From the NCBI GenBank assembly GCA_031546985.1, contig JAVBJN010000017.1:40879-104878 (forward strand): a DNA stretch of 64,000 nt, given 5' to 3'. The notes below the pieces were generated by a model that saw only the letters and a program-made list of their open reading frames with translations, did not search any database and was not told the origin of the DNA. This DNA comes from JAVBJN01 sp031546985 (lineage in GTDB: Bacteria; Bacteroidota; Bacteroidia; Chitinophagales; Chitinophagaceae). The translations under genes and the position numbers were made by a program. Below are positions 50,823 to 58,713 of this stretch, one piece after another (within the stretch, counting starts at the first letter, position 1; each line of letters opens with the position of its first letter).

Positions 50823-51734
50823 TTAGTACAGCCCTTCTACCGAGAGATAGCGCTCTCCGGTATCATAGTTGAAGGTTAATACTTTGGCGCCTTTGGGAAT
50901 AGTTTCGAGGGCTTTGGCCACAGCAGCCAACGCAGCTCCGGTAGATACACCCGCCAGCACGCCTTCGTAGCGGGCCAGTTTCTGGGCGTAGTCAAAAGAT
51001 TCATCTTTGCTTACCTGCACTATGCCATCCAGTATAGATTCGTTAAGCACATCGGGTACAAACCCTGCGCCTAAACCCTGCAACGGATGCGGGCCCGGTG
51101 CGCCACCACTCAATACAGGCGACAGCTCCGGCTCCACCGCCAGCACTTTAAGATGAGGGAATTTCTCTTTCAACACTTCTGCTACACCGGTAATATGGCC
51201 GCCGGTACCTACACCAGTAATAAGGTAATCGAGCCCATCCGGAAAATCGGCCAGTATCTCTTGCGCGGTGGTTTGGCGGTGCACTTCGGCATTGGCTTCG
51301 TTGCTGAACTGTTGCGGCATCCAGGCACCCGTGGTGACCTCTACTATTTCGGTGGCTTTTTCTATAGCACCTTTCATGCCTTTTTCGCGTGGGGTAAGCA
51401 CAAACTCGGCGCCGTACAATGCCATCAGCCTTCTGCGTTCTACGCTCATACTTTCGGGCATTACCAGAATAATTTCATATCCCTTTACGGCAGCCACCAA
51501 AGCCAGACCAATTCCTGTATTGCCGGAAGTGGGTTCTACAATCACACTATCTTTCGTTAACAGTCCTTTGGCTTCTGCATCTTCGATCATTGCCAGCGCA
51601 ATGCGGTCTTTAATGCTCGCACCGGGATTATTTCTTTCCAGCTTGATCCATACTTCATGATCGTTACCAAAAAGATTGTTGATGCGTAAATGTGGTGTGT
51701 TACCTATGGTCTGCAATATATTATTGGCTTTCAT
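50823..51734 (-). CDS. cysK: Cysteine synthase A, copy 2, in the sulfate operon
   Basis: A 303-residue O-acetylserine sulfhydrylase that should fix the sulfide made by CysIJ. The PLP Lys motif is NPGASIKDRIAL (the first copy has NPGGSIKD), with PTSGNTGIGLALVAAVKGY, VGTGGHITGVAEVLKEKF and LTFNYDTGERYLSVEGLY. It is clearly paralogous to 1558-2472; the two begin almost identically (NILQTIGNTPHLRINNLFG against NILETIGNTPHVKINKLFG). It lies 55 bases before cobA and 68 bases after cysN. Confidence 0.94.
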   Translation of the reverse strand: MKANNILQTIGNTPHLRINNLFGNDHEVWIKLERNNPGASIKDRIALAMIEDAEAKGLLTKDSVIVEPTSGNTGIGLALVAAVKGYEIILVMPESMSVERRRLMALYGAEFVLTPREKGMKGAIEKATEIVEVTTGAWMPQQFSNEANAEVHRQTTAQEILADFPDGLDYLITGVGTGGHITGVAEVLKEKFPHLKVLAVEPELSPVLSGGAPGPHPLQGLGAGFVPDVLNESILDGIVQVSKDESFDYAQKLARYEGVLAGVSTGAALAAVAKALETIPKGAKVLTFNYDTGERYLSVEGLY

Positions 51735-51802
51735 TTGTCCTTATTTTAATTGTTGTATAGAGGGGTGGTTGCTGCTGCAACCGTTTCAAATTAGTTGCAT
51801 GT

Positions 51803-53044
51803 TTATTGTAAAAGCAGTGCACCTACCGTTACATGACTGGTTTCATCGATCAGGATGGCGCCGCCATTGCCCCGCAGGTCTGCATACGCATCAAACACCA
51901 GGGGGTTGGCGGTTTTGATGCGCACCCGGGCTATTTCGTTCAGCTGTATCTTATCCGGAGTTGGCTTTTCTTCGAGCGTGTTTACATCTACGAGGTAAAC
52001 CAGTTCTTTTACAATAGCCGGCACAACCGTACTGTTCAGTTGCAATTGGTAACGGGCACCTGTGGTGAGGGGTTTCTCTCCCATCCAGGTTACAAGGGCT
52101 TCAATATCCTGGGTAACATGCGGCTGGTCTGCAATGCCTGCTATCACATCGCCACGGCTGATGTCGATATCCGCATCGAGTTGCAGGATCACACTCTGCG
52201 ATGCAAAAGCCTCTGCCACTTCTACACCACCCTGCTCAATACTTTTGATGGTACTGCTAATGCCTGATGGCAGTACTGTTACCGCTTGTCCTTTGCGGTA
52301 CACACCGCTTACAATTTTACCGGCATACCCCCGGTAGTCGTGCAGGTCTTCGGTTTGCGGACGCACCACATACTGCACCGGAAAACGTTGCAGATCGAGG
52401 TTCCGGTTGTTCTGCACCGGTACTTGCTCCAACCATTCCAGCAACGAAGGGCCTTTGTACCAGGGCGTTTTTTCAGAAACAGCCACAATATTATCGCCGG
52501 TTAACGCGCTGATGGGAATGAAGAAAACTTCTGTCAGGCCAAGTGTTGCAGCAATAGCGGCGTATTCTGCCTTAATGTTTTCAAACACCTCCTGGCTATA
52601 ATCTACCAGGTCCAGTTTGTTTACGGCTACCACCACCTGCGGAATTTTGAGCAGCGATGCAATGATGGAGTGCCTGCGGGTTTGCTCCGAAATGCCATGC
52701 CGCGCATCTACCAGTATAATGATGAGATCGGTGTTGGAAGCGCCGGTAATCATGTTGCGGGTATACTGTACATGCCCCGGTGCATCGGCAATGATGAACT
52801 TGCGGTTGGGTGTAGAAAAATATTTGTACGCTACATCTATCGTAATGCCTTGTTCCCGCTCTGCTCTTAACCCATCGGTAAGTAATGCCAGGTCTATCTC
52901 GCCAGCTGCTTTATTGCGGGTTTGCTGTTCAATTGCTTCCAGGTGATCTACCAGGATCGATTTACTATCGTACAGCAAACGGCCTATGAGCGTGCTTTTG
53001 CCGTCGTCTACACTGCCTGCGGTTATAAATCTTAGTATGTCCAT
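51803..53044 (-). CDS. cysN: Sulfate adenylyltransferase subunit 1 (GTPase)
   Basis: GTP-hydrolysing subunit of ATP sulfurylase; with CysD it makes APS from sulfate and ATP. The 413-residue EF-Tu-like protein has ITAGSVDDGKSTLIGRLLYD (P-loop), GITIDVAYKYF (switch I), DAPGHVQYTRNM (G3), VAVNKLDLVDYS (G4) and two beta-barrel domains after ~residue 215. No C-terminal APS kinase (CysC) domain is fused: the length ends after the third domain at VTVGALLLQ. It follows cysD by 25 bases. Confidence 0.95.
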   Translation of the reverse strand: MDILRFITAGSVDDGKSTLIGRLLYDSKSILVDHLEAIEQQTRNKAAGEIDLALLTDGLRAEREQGITIDVAYKYFSTPNRKFIIADAPGHVQYTRNMITGASNTDLIIILVDARHGISEQTRRHSIIASLLKIPQVVVAVNKLDLVDYSQEVFENIKAEYAAIAATLGLTEVFFIPISALTGDNIVAVSEKTPWYKGPSLLEWLEQVPVQNNRNLDLQRFPVQYVVRPQTEDLHDYRGYAGKIVSGVYRKGQAVTVLPSGISSTIKSIEQGGVEVAEAFASQSVILQLDADIDISRGDVIAGIADQPHVTQDIEALVTWMGEKPLTTGARYQLQLNSTVVPAIVKELVYLVDVNTLEEKPTPDKIQLNEIARVRIKTANPLVFDAYADLRGNGGAILIDETSHVTVGALLLQ

Positions 53045-53069
53045 GTTGTTTATTTTCTAAGTAATTGAA

Positions 53070-53978
53070 TCAGAAATAGCCATTCTTCTTACGGTCTTCC
53101 ATGGCCGCTTCGGATACCCTGTCATCAATACGGGTTTCTCCCCTTTCGCTGGTGCGGGCCGCAGTTATTTCATGAATAATGGCATCGATATTATCTGCGC
53201 CCGATTCTACTGCTGCGGTGCAGGTCATATCGCCTACCGTGCGGTACCGCACTTTGCGGGTAGACACTTCATCGCCCTGATCGATGCGGATAAAATTGGA
53301 TGTAGCTACCAGCTGGCCCTCGTGGTGCAATACCTCGCGGTTATGTGCAAAGTAGATGGAGGGCAACGCAATGTTTTCGCGGCGTATGTAATGCCACACA
53401 TCCAGCTCTGTCCAGTTGCTGATGGGGAACACCCTTACGTTCTCGCCCTTGTTGATGCGGCCGTTGTACGTGTTCCACAACTCGGGGCGTTGCAGTTTGG
53501 GATTCCACTGGCCAAACTCATCACGTACCGAAAAGATGCGCTCTTTGGCCCTGGCTTTTTCTTCATCTCTTCTGGCGCCGCCTATGCAGGCATCAAAACC
53601 AAACTCGGCAATGGTATCGAGCAGGGTAAAGGTTTGCAGCGCATTACGGCTGGCAAATTTCCCCTTCTGCTCGGTCAATCCTTTCTGGCGGATGGTATCT
53701 TCTACCTTACGTACAATCAGTTTTTCGCCCAATACAGCGGCGAGTTCATCGCGAAAGGCCAGCGCTTCGGGAAAGTTGTGCCCCGTATCGATATGCACCA
53801 GCGGAAAAGGAAATTTACCGGGGCGGAAAGCCTTTAAAGCCAGGTGCACCAGCGTGATGGAATCTTTGCCACCGCTGAACAGTAAAGCGGGGCGCTCAAA
53901 CTGCCCGGCTACTTCGCGTAAAATATGGATGGCCTCAGACTCCAGGTGGTCGAGATAATCCAGTTGGTATTTGCTCAT
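53070..53978 (-). CDS. cysD: Sulfate adenylyltransferase subunit 2
   Basis: ATP-binding PP-loop subunit that adenylates sulfate, working as a heterodimer with CysN. The 302-residue protein has LLFSGGKDSITLVHLALKAF (PP-loop), PLVHIDTGHNFPEAL, FDACIGGARRDEEKARAKER, VRDEFGQWNPKLQRPELWN and the C-terminal SERGETRIDDRVSEAAME. It starts 19 bases after cysH. Confidence 0.96.
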   Translation of the reverse strand: MSKYQLDYLDHLESEAIHILREVAGQFERPALLFSGGKDSITLVHLALKAFRPGKFPFPLVHIDTGHNFPEALAFRDELAAVLGEKLIVRKVEDTIRQKGLTEQKGKFASRNALQTFTLLDTIAEFGFDACIGGARRDEEKARAKERIFSVRDEFGQWNPKLQRPELWNTYNGRINKGENVRVFPISNWTELDVWHYIRRENIALPSIYFAHNREVLHHEGQLVATSNFIRIDQGDEVSTRKVRYRTVGDMTCTAAVESGADNIDAIIHEITAARTSERGETRIDDRVSEAAMEDRKKNGYF

Positions 53979-53997
53979 GCTTACTTTGTTTTCTGAT

Positions 53998-54717
53998 TTA
54001 TGACTGGCGGATGTGCAGGCCGCATTCTTTTTTACTGTTATCCTCCCACCACCACCGGCCGGCTCTAAAATCTTCGCCGGGTTGGATGGCCCTGGTACAA
54101 GGCTGGCAACCGATGCTTACAAATCCTTTTTCGGTGAGGGGGTTATAAGGCACATGGTGCTGTTTGAGGTAAGTCGTTACATCTTCGGTAGTCCAGTGCA
54201 GCAGCGGGTTAAATTTGAAAAGCTGGTTGCCCTCGTCCCACTCCACCAGTTGCAGATCGTTGCGGGCAGGGGAATGCTCGGCTCTTACACCTGTGATCCA
54301 AACCTTAAATCCTTTGAGTGCTTTTTGCAAGGGCTGCACCTTGCGGATAGCGCAGCAGCTTTTGCGCAATTCCGGAGAATTGTAAAACGCATTGGGTCCA
54401 TTTGCGGTAACAAACGTATCCAGTGCCACCGCATCTGGTGCATAAGTTTGAATGGAAATATGGTAGGAGGCCAGCGTAGATGCCCATGTAGCATATGTTT
54501 CGGGAAACAAACGGCCCGTATCCAGTGTAAACAACCGGACAGGAAGCTCATGGGCAGCTACCTGGTGGGTTATAACCTGGTCTTCGCTGCCAAAGCTGGT
54601 AGAAAACACTACTGCCTCGGCAAACTGCTGTGTGAGCCATGCAATAGCCTGTGATACAGAAAGTCCTTGCAGGCGCTGCGATAATGCAACGGCCTGAGCA
54701 TTTGGAGAAACACTCAT
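53998..54717 (-). CDS. cysH: Adenylylsulfate (APS) reductase-type CysH
   Basis: Reduces activated sulfate to sulfite with thioredoxin. Start ATG 54717 (MSVSPNAQAVALSQRL), 239 residues. PP-loop-like FSTSFGSEDQVITHQ near 38-52. It has the iron-sulfur pattern Cys121-Cys122 (KSCCAIRK) and Cys204-x2-Cys207 (GCQPCTRA), plus catalytic Cys232 in KKECGLH. By family knowledge the CC...CxxC set marks enzymes that use APS directly. That fits the absence of an APS kinase gene in this operon. First structural gene of the sulfate assimilation operon, 139 bases after the Cys-rich leader peptide. Confidence 0.95.
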   Translation of the reverse strand: MSVSPNAQAVALSQRLQGLSVSQAIAWLTQQFAEAVVFSTSFGSEDQVITHQVAAHELPVRLFTLDTGRLFPETYATWASTLASYHISIQTYAPDAVALDTFVTANGPNAFYNSPELRKSCCAIRKVQPLQKALKGFKVWITGVRAEHSPARNDLQLVEWDEGNQLFKFNPLLHWTTEDVTTYLKQHHVPYNPLTEKGFVSIGCQPCTRAIQPGEDFRAGRWWWEDNSKKECGLHIRQS

Positions 54718-54856
54718 GGGAATAACGTTAAAAAGGACGGTGCAGGCAGGAGGCAAAATGCCTTAGCGGAAAATACCGGATGCAGCCGGAATACGGCAAT
54801 ACAAAGCCTGGAGCACCAAAAAAATTTATAAAAGGGATACTATGGCTGGAAAGGAA
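54718..54856 (-). promoter_or_regulatory. Structured leader between the Cys-rich peptide and cysH (attenuator candidate)
   Basis: On the minus strand TATGGCT (54881-54875, in the Cys codons) pairs with AGCCATA (54847-54841), and a T7 run follows at 54824-54818. GGTGC and AGGC (54817-54813, 54809-54806) can pair with GCCTGCACC (54747-54739), followed by GTCC and T5 (54734-54730). An inner AGGCA-TTT-TGCCT stem is at 54763-54751. Stalled ribosomes on Cys codons would block the first stem. Folding energies were not computed. Confidence 0.5.
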
Positions 54857-54967
54857 TTAGTTGCAACAACAACAAGCCATATCGATAGAACAACAGCACA
54901 TACATGAGCTGGCAGCATTAGGAGTTGCTGTAAAAGGAGAACCTGTGATGTTAGTTACCTTGCTCAT
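54857..54967 (-). CDS. Cys-rich 36-aa leader peptide of the sulfate assimilation operon
   Basis: An ATG at 54967 opens a 36-codon frame ending in TAA at 54859-54857. The first 21 residues (MSKVTNITGSPFTATPNAAS and one more Ser) look ordinary. The last 15 contain eight Cys: SCMCCCSIDMACCCCN, using TGT and TGC, plus two Met. The start is preceded by an A-rich stretch (GACAACAAAAATTATTCACC), as is usual for Bacteroidota. It sits between the promoter hairpin and cysH. Attenuation leader peptides in cysteine operons are known from Mycobacterium; here I infer the same logic in Bacteroidota. Alternatives: a thiol/metal-binding peptide, or a chance ORF, which such a Cys run next to cys genes makes less likely. 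Confidence 0.75.
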   Translation of the reverse strand: MSKVTNITGSPFTATPNAASSCMCCCSIDMACCCCN

Positions 54968-54990
54968 GGTGAATAATTTTTGTTGTCTTT

Positions 54991-55042
54991 CAATGTTCCG
55001 CAATGTGCCAAAAGGTGGCACATTTTTCTGAACGGAACATTG
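54991..55042 (-). promoter_or_regulatory. Long hairpin/inverted repeat at the start of the sulfate operon transcript
   Basis: Outer arms CAATGTTCCG and CGGAACATTG are perfect 10-base complements (55042-55033, 55000-54991). Inner arms AATGTGCCA and TGGCACATT are perfect 9-base complements (55024-55016, 55010-55002), with a 5-base loop CCTTT. No T run follows, so it is not a terminator. It begins immediately after the -7 element, so it may act as an operator palindrome in DNA, as an RNA structure, or both. Confidence 0.7.
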
Positions 55043-55075
55043 CAAAGGTAACGGGAGTGCTTTCAGAATTCCAAA
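55043..55075 (-). promoter_or_regulatory. Promoter of the sulfate assimilation operon
   Basis: Minus strand TTTG (55075-55072), 21 bases, TACCTTTG (55050-55043), an exact TAnnTTTG. It lies between the namA terminator and the Cys-rich leader. Transcription should start ~55038. Confidence 0.65.
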
Positions 55076-55118
55076 AAAAATTTTCCTAAAATTTCGAAAC
55101 GCACATTCCATAAACGAA

Positions 55119-55146
55119 CAAAACCCTTACAGGGTAAGGGTTTTGT
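55119..55146 (-). terminator. Terminator of namA
   Basis: AAAACCCTTAC and GTAAGGGTTTT around a 3-base loop, then GTTCGTTT on the minus strand. It isolates the sulfate operon promoter from namA. Confidence 0.8.
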
Positions 55147-55152
55147 CATATT

Positions 55153-56223
55153 TTATTTTTTAGGTTTTGCACGTTCATACTGCTCATGCCAGGGCACATC
55201 TACGCCCAGCTGCCAGGCAGCGTGTAGCGGAAAATAAGGATCGCGGAGCAATTCCCTGGCCATAAAAACGAGGTCGGCCTGCTGGCTGGCAATGATCGAT
55301 TCTGCCTCCTGGGCGGTAGTGATTAACCCTACGGCTCCGGTCATGATACCCGATTCTTTCTTTACCTGTGCCGCCAATGGCAATTGGTACATAGGCACAA
55401 TGGGTATACGTACACCAGGAATATTTGCGCCAGAGGAACAATCTACGAGATCTGCCTCCATTGTTTTTAACACATTAGCCAACTGTACAGAGTCGTCTAC
55501 CGTCCAGGCACCATCGGTCCATTCTGTAGCGGAGATGCGCACAAACAAAGGCAATTCCACGGGCCACACTTCGCGTATAGCCGTTACAATTTGCAACAGC
55601 AGGCGAATGCGGTTTTCAAAACTTCCGCCATAATCATCGGTGCGGGTATTGCTGTAAGGCGATAAAAATTCGTGTATGAGGTAGCCATGCGCCGCATGAA
55701 TTTCGATTACTTTAAAACCGGCTTGCAAAGCTCTTGAAGCTGCGGTGCGAAATGCGGCCACCACCGTTTCAATTTCTGCTACAGATAAGGCTTTGGGCGC
55801 ATGATCGGTTTCGTAATAAGGTAGGGCACTGGGCGCTACGGACTGCCAGCCGCCCTGGCTTACAGGTACTTGCCCCTGTGGTTTCCAGGGAGCGTAGGTA
55901 CTGGCTTTTCTTCCGGCATGTGCCAGCTGAATACCCGGCACCGAACCTTGCGCAGTGATAAAATTGGTGATGCGCTGGAGTGGCGCTATTTGTTCGTCAT
56001 TCCAGATACCCAAATCTTCGGGCGAAATCCTGCCTTCGGGCAACACAGCAGCAGCCTCGGTAAATACCAATCCTGCGCCACCTACCGCCCGGCTGCCCAG
56101 GTGCACCAGGTGCCAGTCATTGGCCATACCATCCTGAGCAGAATACTGGCACATGGGCGATACTACAAGCCTGTTTTTAAGGGTAATGCTTCTTATCGTG
56201 AGGGGAGAAAACAATGCAGACAT
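55153..56223 (-). CDS. NADH:flavin oxidoreductase of the YqjM/NamA type
   Basis: FMN-dependent ene-reductase of 356 residues, old yellow enzyme family. Seen: LKNRLVVSPMCQYSAQDGMA near the start (the redox-tuning Cys of YqjM), AGRKASTYAPWKPQG, VIEIHAAHGYLIHEFLSPYSN (active-site His), RISATEWTDGAWTVDDSV and MARELLRDPYFPLHAA with the phosphate loop. These enzymes reduce alkenes conjugated to carbonyls or nitro groups; the native substrate is unknown. It is a separate transcription unit, ending in its own terminator upstream of the sulfur operon promoter. Confidence 0.9.
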   Translation of the reverse strand: MSALFSPLTIRSITLKNRLVVSPMCQYSAQDGMANDWHLVHLGSRAVGGAGLVFTEAAAVLPEGRISPEDLGIWNDEQIAPLQRITNFITAQGSVPGIQLAHAGRKASTYAPWKPQGQVPVSQGGWQSVAPSALPYYETDHAPKALSVAEIETVVAAFRTAASRALQAGFKVIEIHAAHGYLIHEFLSPYSNTRTDDYGGSFENRIRLLLQIVTAIREVWPVELPLFVRISATEWTDGAWTVDDSVQLANVLKTMEADLVDCSSGANIPGVRIPIVPMYQLPLAAQVKKESGIMTGAVGLITTAQEAESIIASQQADLVFMARELLRDPYFPLHAAWQLGVDVPWHEQYERAKPKK

Positions 56224-56272
56224 ACATAACGGTTAAGGCGATAAAGGTAAATCAATCGGCTGCAACGTACAA

Positions 56273-57451
56273 TCAGAGCTTGTTTACCGTAATCTTCTGC
56301 TCCATACCATCGGCATTGCGGATGGTAAACTCTGCTGAGGTCTTTTCGGTACCCGCCAGCACATTCTTCCCGGTGTACATATCGCATGCCGGAATGGAAT
56401 CGGTATCCTGCCCGTCAATGGCAATAACATAGTCGCCTACCGATATTTTGCCTTTGAGGTTTTCGTCCCAAACATGCCCTACCACCAGCTTACCGCCAAT
56501 ATAGGTAACCACCACCGACCAGCGTTTTTCACCAGCATCGGAGATGGATGCAAAGGGTTCAAAGTAAAATTTCTTATTCGGAAAATCGAGGGTTACTACA
56601 CCATAGTCAAGCAACTTAGATCCCATCCGGCTATCGGAGCCAGGCGAGGTAATGGCATCGATATGCGTAAGCACACCTTTCCCCACCATCAGTTGCGGAA
56701 TAGCAATGCGGTAGGTCTCGGTATTGGCATCGCGGCCATGCAGGGAGTAACTCGAGCTGCCAAAAGATTGCCCGGTGGTTTGGAATACCTCCTCTGGTTT
56801 CAGTTTGCTGTAATGCGCATTGTTAATCGTGTACAGCTTGCCATCGCCGGTATCGAACAATACCTGCTGCCGCACTTTTTTGGTAAACCGCACCCAAACA
56901 TAAGGCCGGCTTTGCATATCCAGTTGCATATTCATTTCGTCGCTGTCATTTACGCCTGCGTTGGCAATATCGTCTGTTACCAGCATGGTATGCGTTCTGG
57001 AATCGATACGCACCACCGATTTGGAAAACATATTGCTGCCCAGCAATCCATCTGCCCCAAAGCAGGAAAACATACCGGCATCCAGGGTTACCAGTGCCGG
57101 TACATTGCCAAACGTTACACCATTGAGGTTAAATGAAGCCACACGCACCATATCCATAGAATCGCGCTTACCTCCCGCGTCCCGCACCGGCAAACTGGTA
57201 ATCAGCGGTGCTTTGAGCTCTTGCTGCACCGCATTTGTAATGATATTGGAAGCGCCGGTATCGAAGATAAATCTGCGCTGCTTACCCTCCACATTTATCG
57301 TAACCACCATCTTGTTGTTGATGTTTTCGTAAGGGATGGTTATGGTGTAGGTTTGCGGCGAAACAGTGTATTTATTAAAATTGAGCCGCGATTGCGCCTG
57401 CATAGCAACCGTGAGGCATACCGGAACGAGAAAGGCGATTATTTTTTTCAT
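56273..57451 (-). CDS. Exported pepsin/retropepsin-like aspartyl protease with PDZ domain
   Basis: A 392-residue exported protein; ATG 57451, signal peptide MKKIIAFLVPVCLTVAMQA. Two Asp-Thr-Gly motifs mark two lobes: FIFDTGASNIIT (~65) and VLFDTGDGKLYT (~205), with GLLGSNMF and RMGSKLLDYGVVTLDF at matching places. A C-terminal PDZ-like segment follows (VGHVWDENLKGKISVGDYVI, then the Glu-rich end). Such bilobed Bacteroidota proteins resemble aspartyl proteases and act outside the cytoplasm; the substrate is unknown. Single gene between namA and the next. Confidence 0.82.
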   Translation of the reverse strand: MKKIIAFLVPVCLTVAMQAQSRLNFNKYTVSPQTYTITIPYENINNKMVVTINVEGKQRRFIFDTGASNIITNAVQQELKAPLITSLPVRDAGGKRDSMDMVRVASFNLNGVTFGNVPALVTLDAGMFSCFGADGLLGSNMFSKSVVRIDSRTHTMLVTDDIANAGVNDSDEMNMQLDMQSRPYVWVRFTKKVRQQVLFDTGDGKLYTINNAHYSKLKPEEVFQTTGQSFGSSSYSLHGRDANTETYRIAIPQLMVGKGVLTHIDAITSPGSDSRMGSKLLDYGVVTLDFPNKKFYFEPFASISDAGEKRWSVVVTYIGGKLVVGHVWDENLKGKISVGDYVIAIDGQDTDSIPACDMYTGKNVLAGTEKTSAEFTIRNADGMEQKITVNKL

Positions 57452-57479
57452 ACCATTCAATCAGGAATAAGGTAAAGGC

Positions 57480-57506
57480 AAAAAATACGCTATTAAAGAT
57501 AGCGCA
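57480..57506 (-). terminator. Terminator after the coiled-coil/barrel gene
   Basis: Minus strand TGCGCTAT (57506-57499) pairs with ATAGCGTA (57493-57486), followed by TTTTTT. Confidence 0.75.
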
Positions 57507-57535
57507 TTCCCCCTATCTCCCCATCCATATTAAAA

Positions 57536-58624
57536 TTAAAAGCGCTCAATAAAATCGGCCTCAAATACAGTTCCGATGTTGAAATTAAATCCTCTTAAAT
57601 CCGTTACGGGAATATTCGTTTTGCTTCCTGCTACATTTCTGCAATCGGCAAAGAGCTGAAGCCCATTGTACTGGAATATGAACTTAACCCCGTAGTTAAA
57701 AATGGTGCGTTTTAAGCTGCTTACCTTAAACAACTCCAGGTAACTGGCTTCGTATTTTTCCGGCACATGAATAACAGATAATAAGGGCATTGCAGAAAAA
57801 CTAACGTTTTCATTATCGCCTTTAAACCAATACGTGTACCGCACGCCCAGGGTCCAGTTGGTGGTTACAAACTGCGCCACACGCTCAGACAAACTGTCTT
57901 TAACGGCGCCTTTTATCGTTTTAATGGCAAACTCGCCCATCACCGAACCCATGTGTATGCCCGACTCCATGTTTTGCCCAAGCAGGATATGCGTCCACTC
58001 TGTATTTAAAGAAAAGGCATTACTGCCGGCATCGGGAAACAAAAACGTACTTACCAGCAGGCTATCGCTATTGGAAGCATTTTTATTGGCCGCGAAATTG
58101 AATGTCAGAAAATCTTTGCTGGCAATTCTTGGCCTGAAAAAGCCAGACAACTTGCCTGATGCATTTACATTTTGTAATGCTTCGGTATTCAAATTTCCCA
58201 GCCCGTTAATCCCCCATTTTGCCAATGTACTGTCTTCGGTAAAATCCCATGAAGGAGCATTATTACTCCTATCCAGTTCAAAAGCATTCCGGCGCGATTC
58301 AAGCCCTTTAAGATCTTGTTTAGTGCTGGCAATACTTTCCTTTATTGCTGCTCTCCTGGCATCTAAATTCACAGCTTGCGGGTTTTCTCTCTCCATTGCC
58401 GTCTCCTGCCTTTGCGCGTCATTTAATTTTTTAAGCAACATTCGCTTTTCATTGCTCAAATCGTTCCGCTGCTTCGATATTCCGCCTGCCAGTTGCTTTT
58501 TTTCTATAACCGTTGATGAAGCCCGCCTGCTGGCTCCAAAAATAACAGGCGCACTTCCCTGGGCCTTTAGTTCCTGGCTACACAAGCCAATAACGGCGGC
58601 AGTCATAATGACAATATTTCTCAT
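57536..58624 (-). CDS. Exported protein with coiled coil and barrel-like C-terminal half
   Basis: A 362-residue protein starting ATG 58624 with signal peptide (MRNIVIMTAAVIGLCSQELK, cleavage near KAQ). Residues ~40-115 are a heptad-rich coiled coil (KQRNDLSNEKRMLLKKLNDA, IASTKQDLKGLESRRNAFEL). Residues ~170-362 are alternating beta segments (WTHILLGQNMESGIHMGS, WTLGVRYTYWF, NFNIGTVFEADFIERF), compatible with an outer-membrane barrel ending in Phe. I do not recognise the family. Expressed alone. Confidence 0.6.
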   Translation of the reverse strand: MRNIVIMTAAVIGLCSQELKAQGSAPVIFGASRRASSTVIEKKQLAGGISKQRNDLSNEKRMLLKKLNDAQRQETAMERENPQAVNLDARRAAIKESIASTKQDLKGLESRRNAFELDRSNNAPSWDFTEDSTLAKWGINGLGNLNTEALQNVNASGKLSGFFRPRIASKDFLTFNFAANKNASNSDSLLVSTFLFPDAGSNAFSLNTEWTHILLGQNMESGIHMGSVMGEFAIKTIKGAVKDSLSERVAQFVTTNWTLGVRYTYWFKGDNENVSFSAMPLLSVIHVPEKYEASYLELFKVSSLKRTIFNYGVKFIFQYNGLQLFADCRNVAGSKTNIPVTDLRGFNFNIGTVFEADFIERF

Positions 58625-58713
58625 GGTTTCTCTGATTTTAAACACTTAACCACAAGATCCAATATTATTTGAATATAATATAATTAAATAATTTTAGTAT
58701 TTTCAAAATGTAA

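Noticed and set aside
54721..54756. Extension of CysH by 13 residues upstream
   Set aside because: The upstream start is non-ATG and the added residues overlap the attenuator stems; ATG 54717 is the better start.
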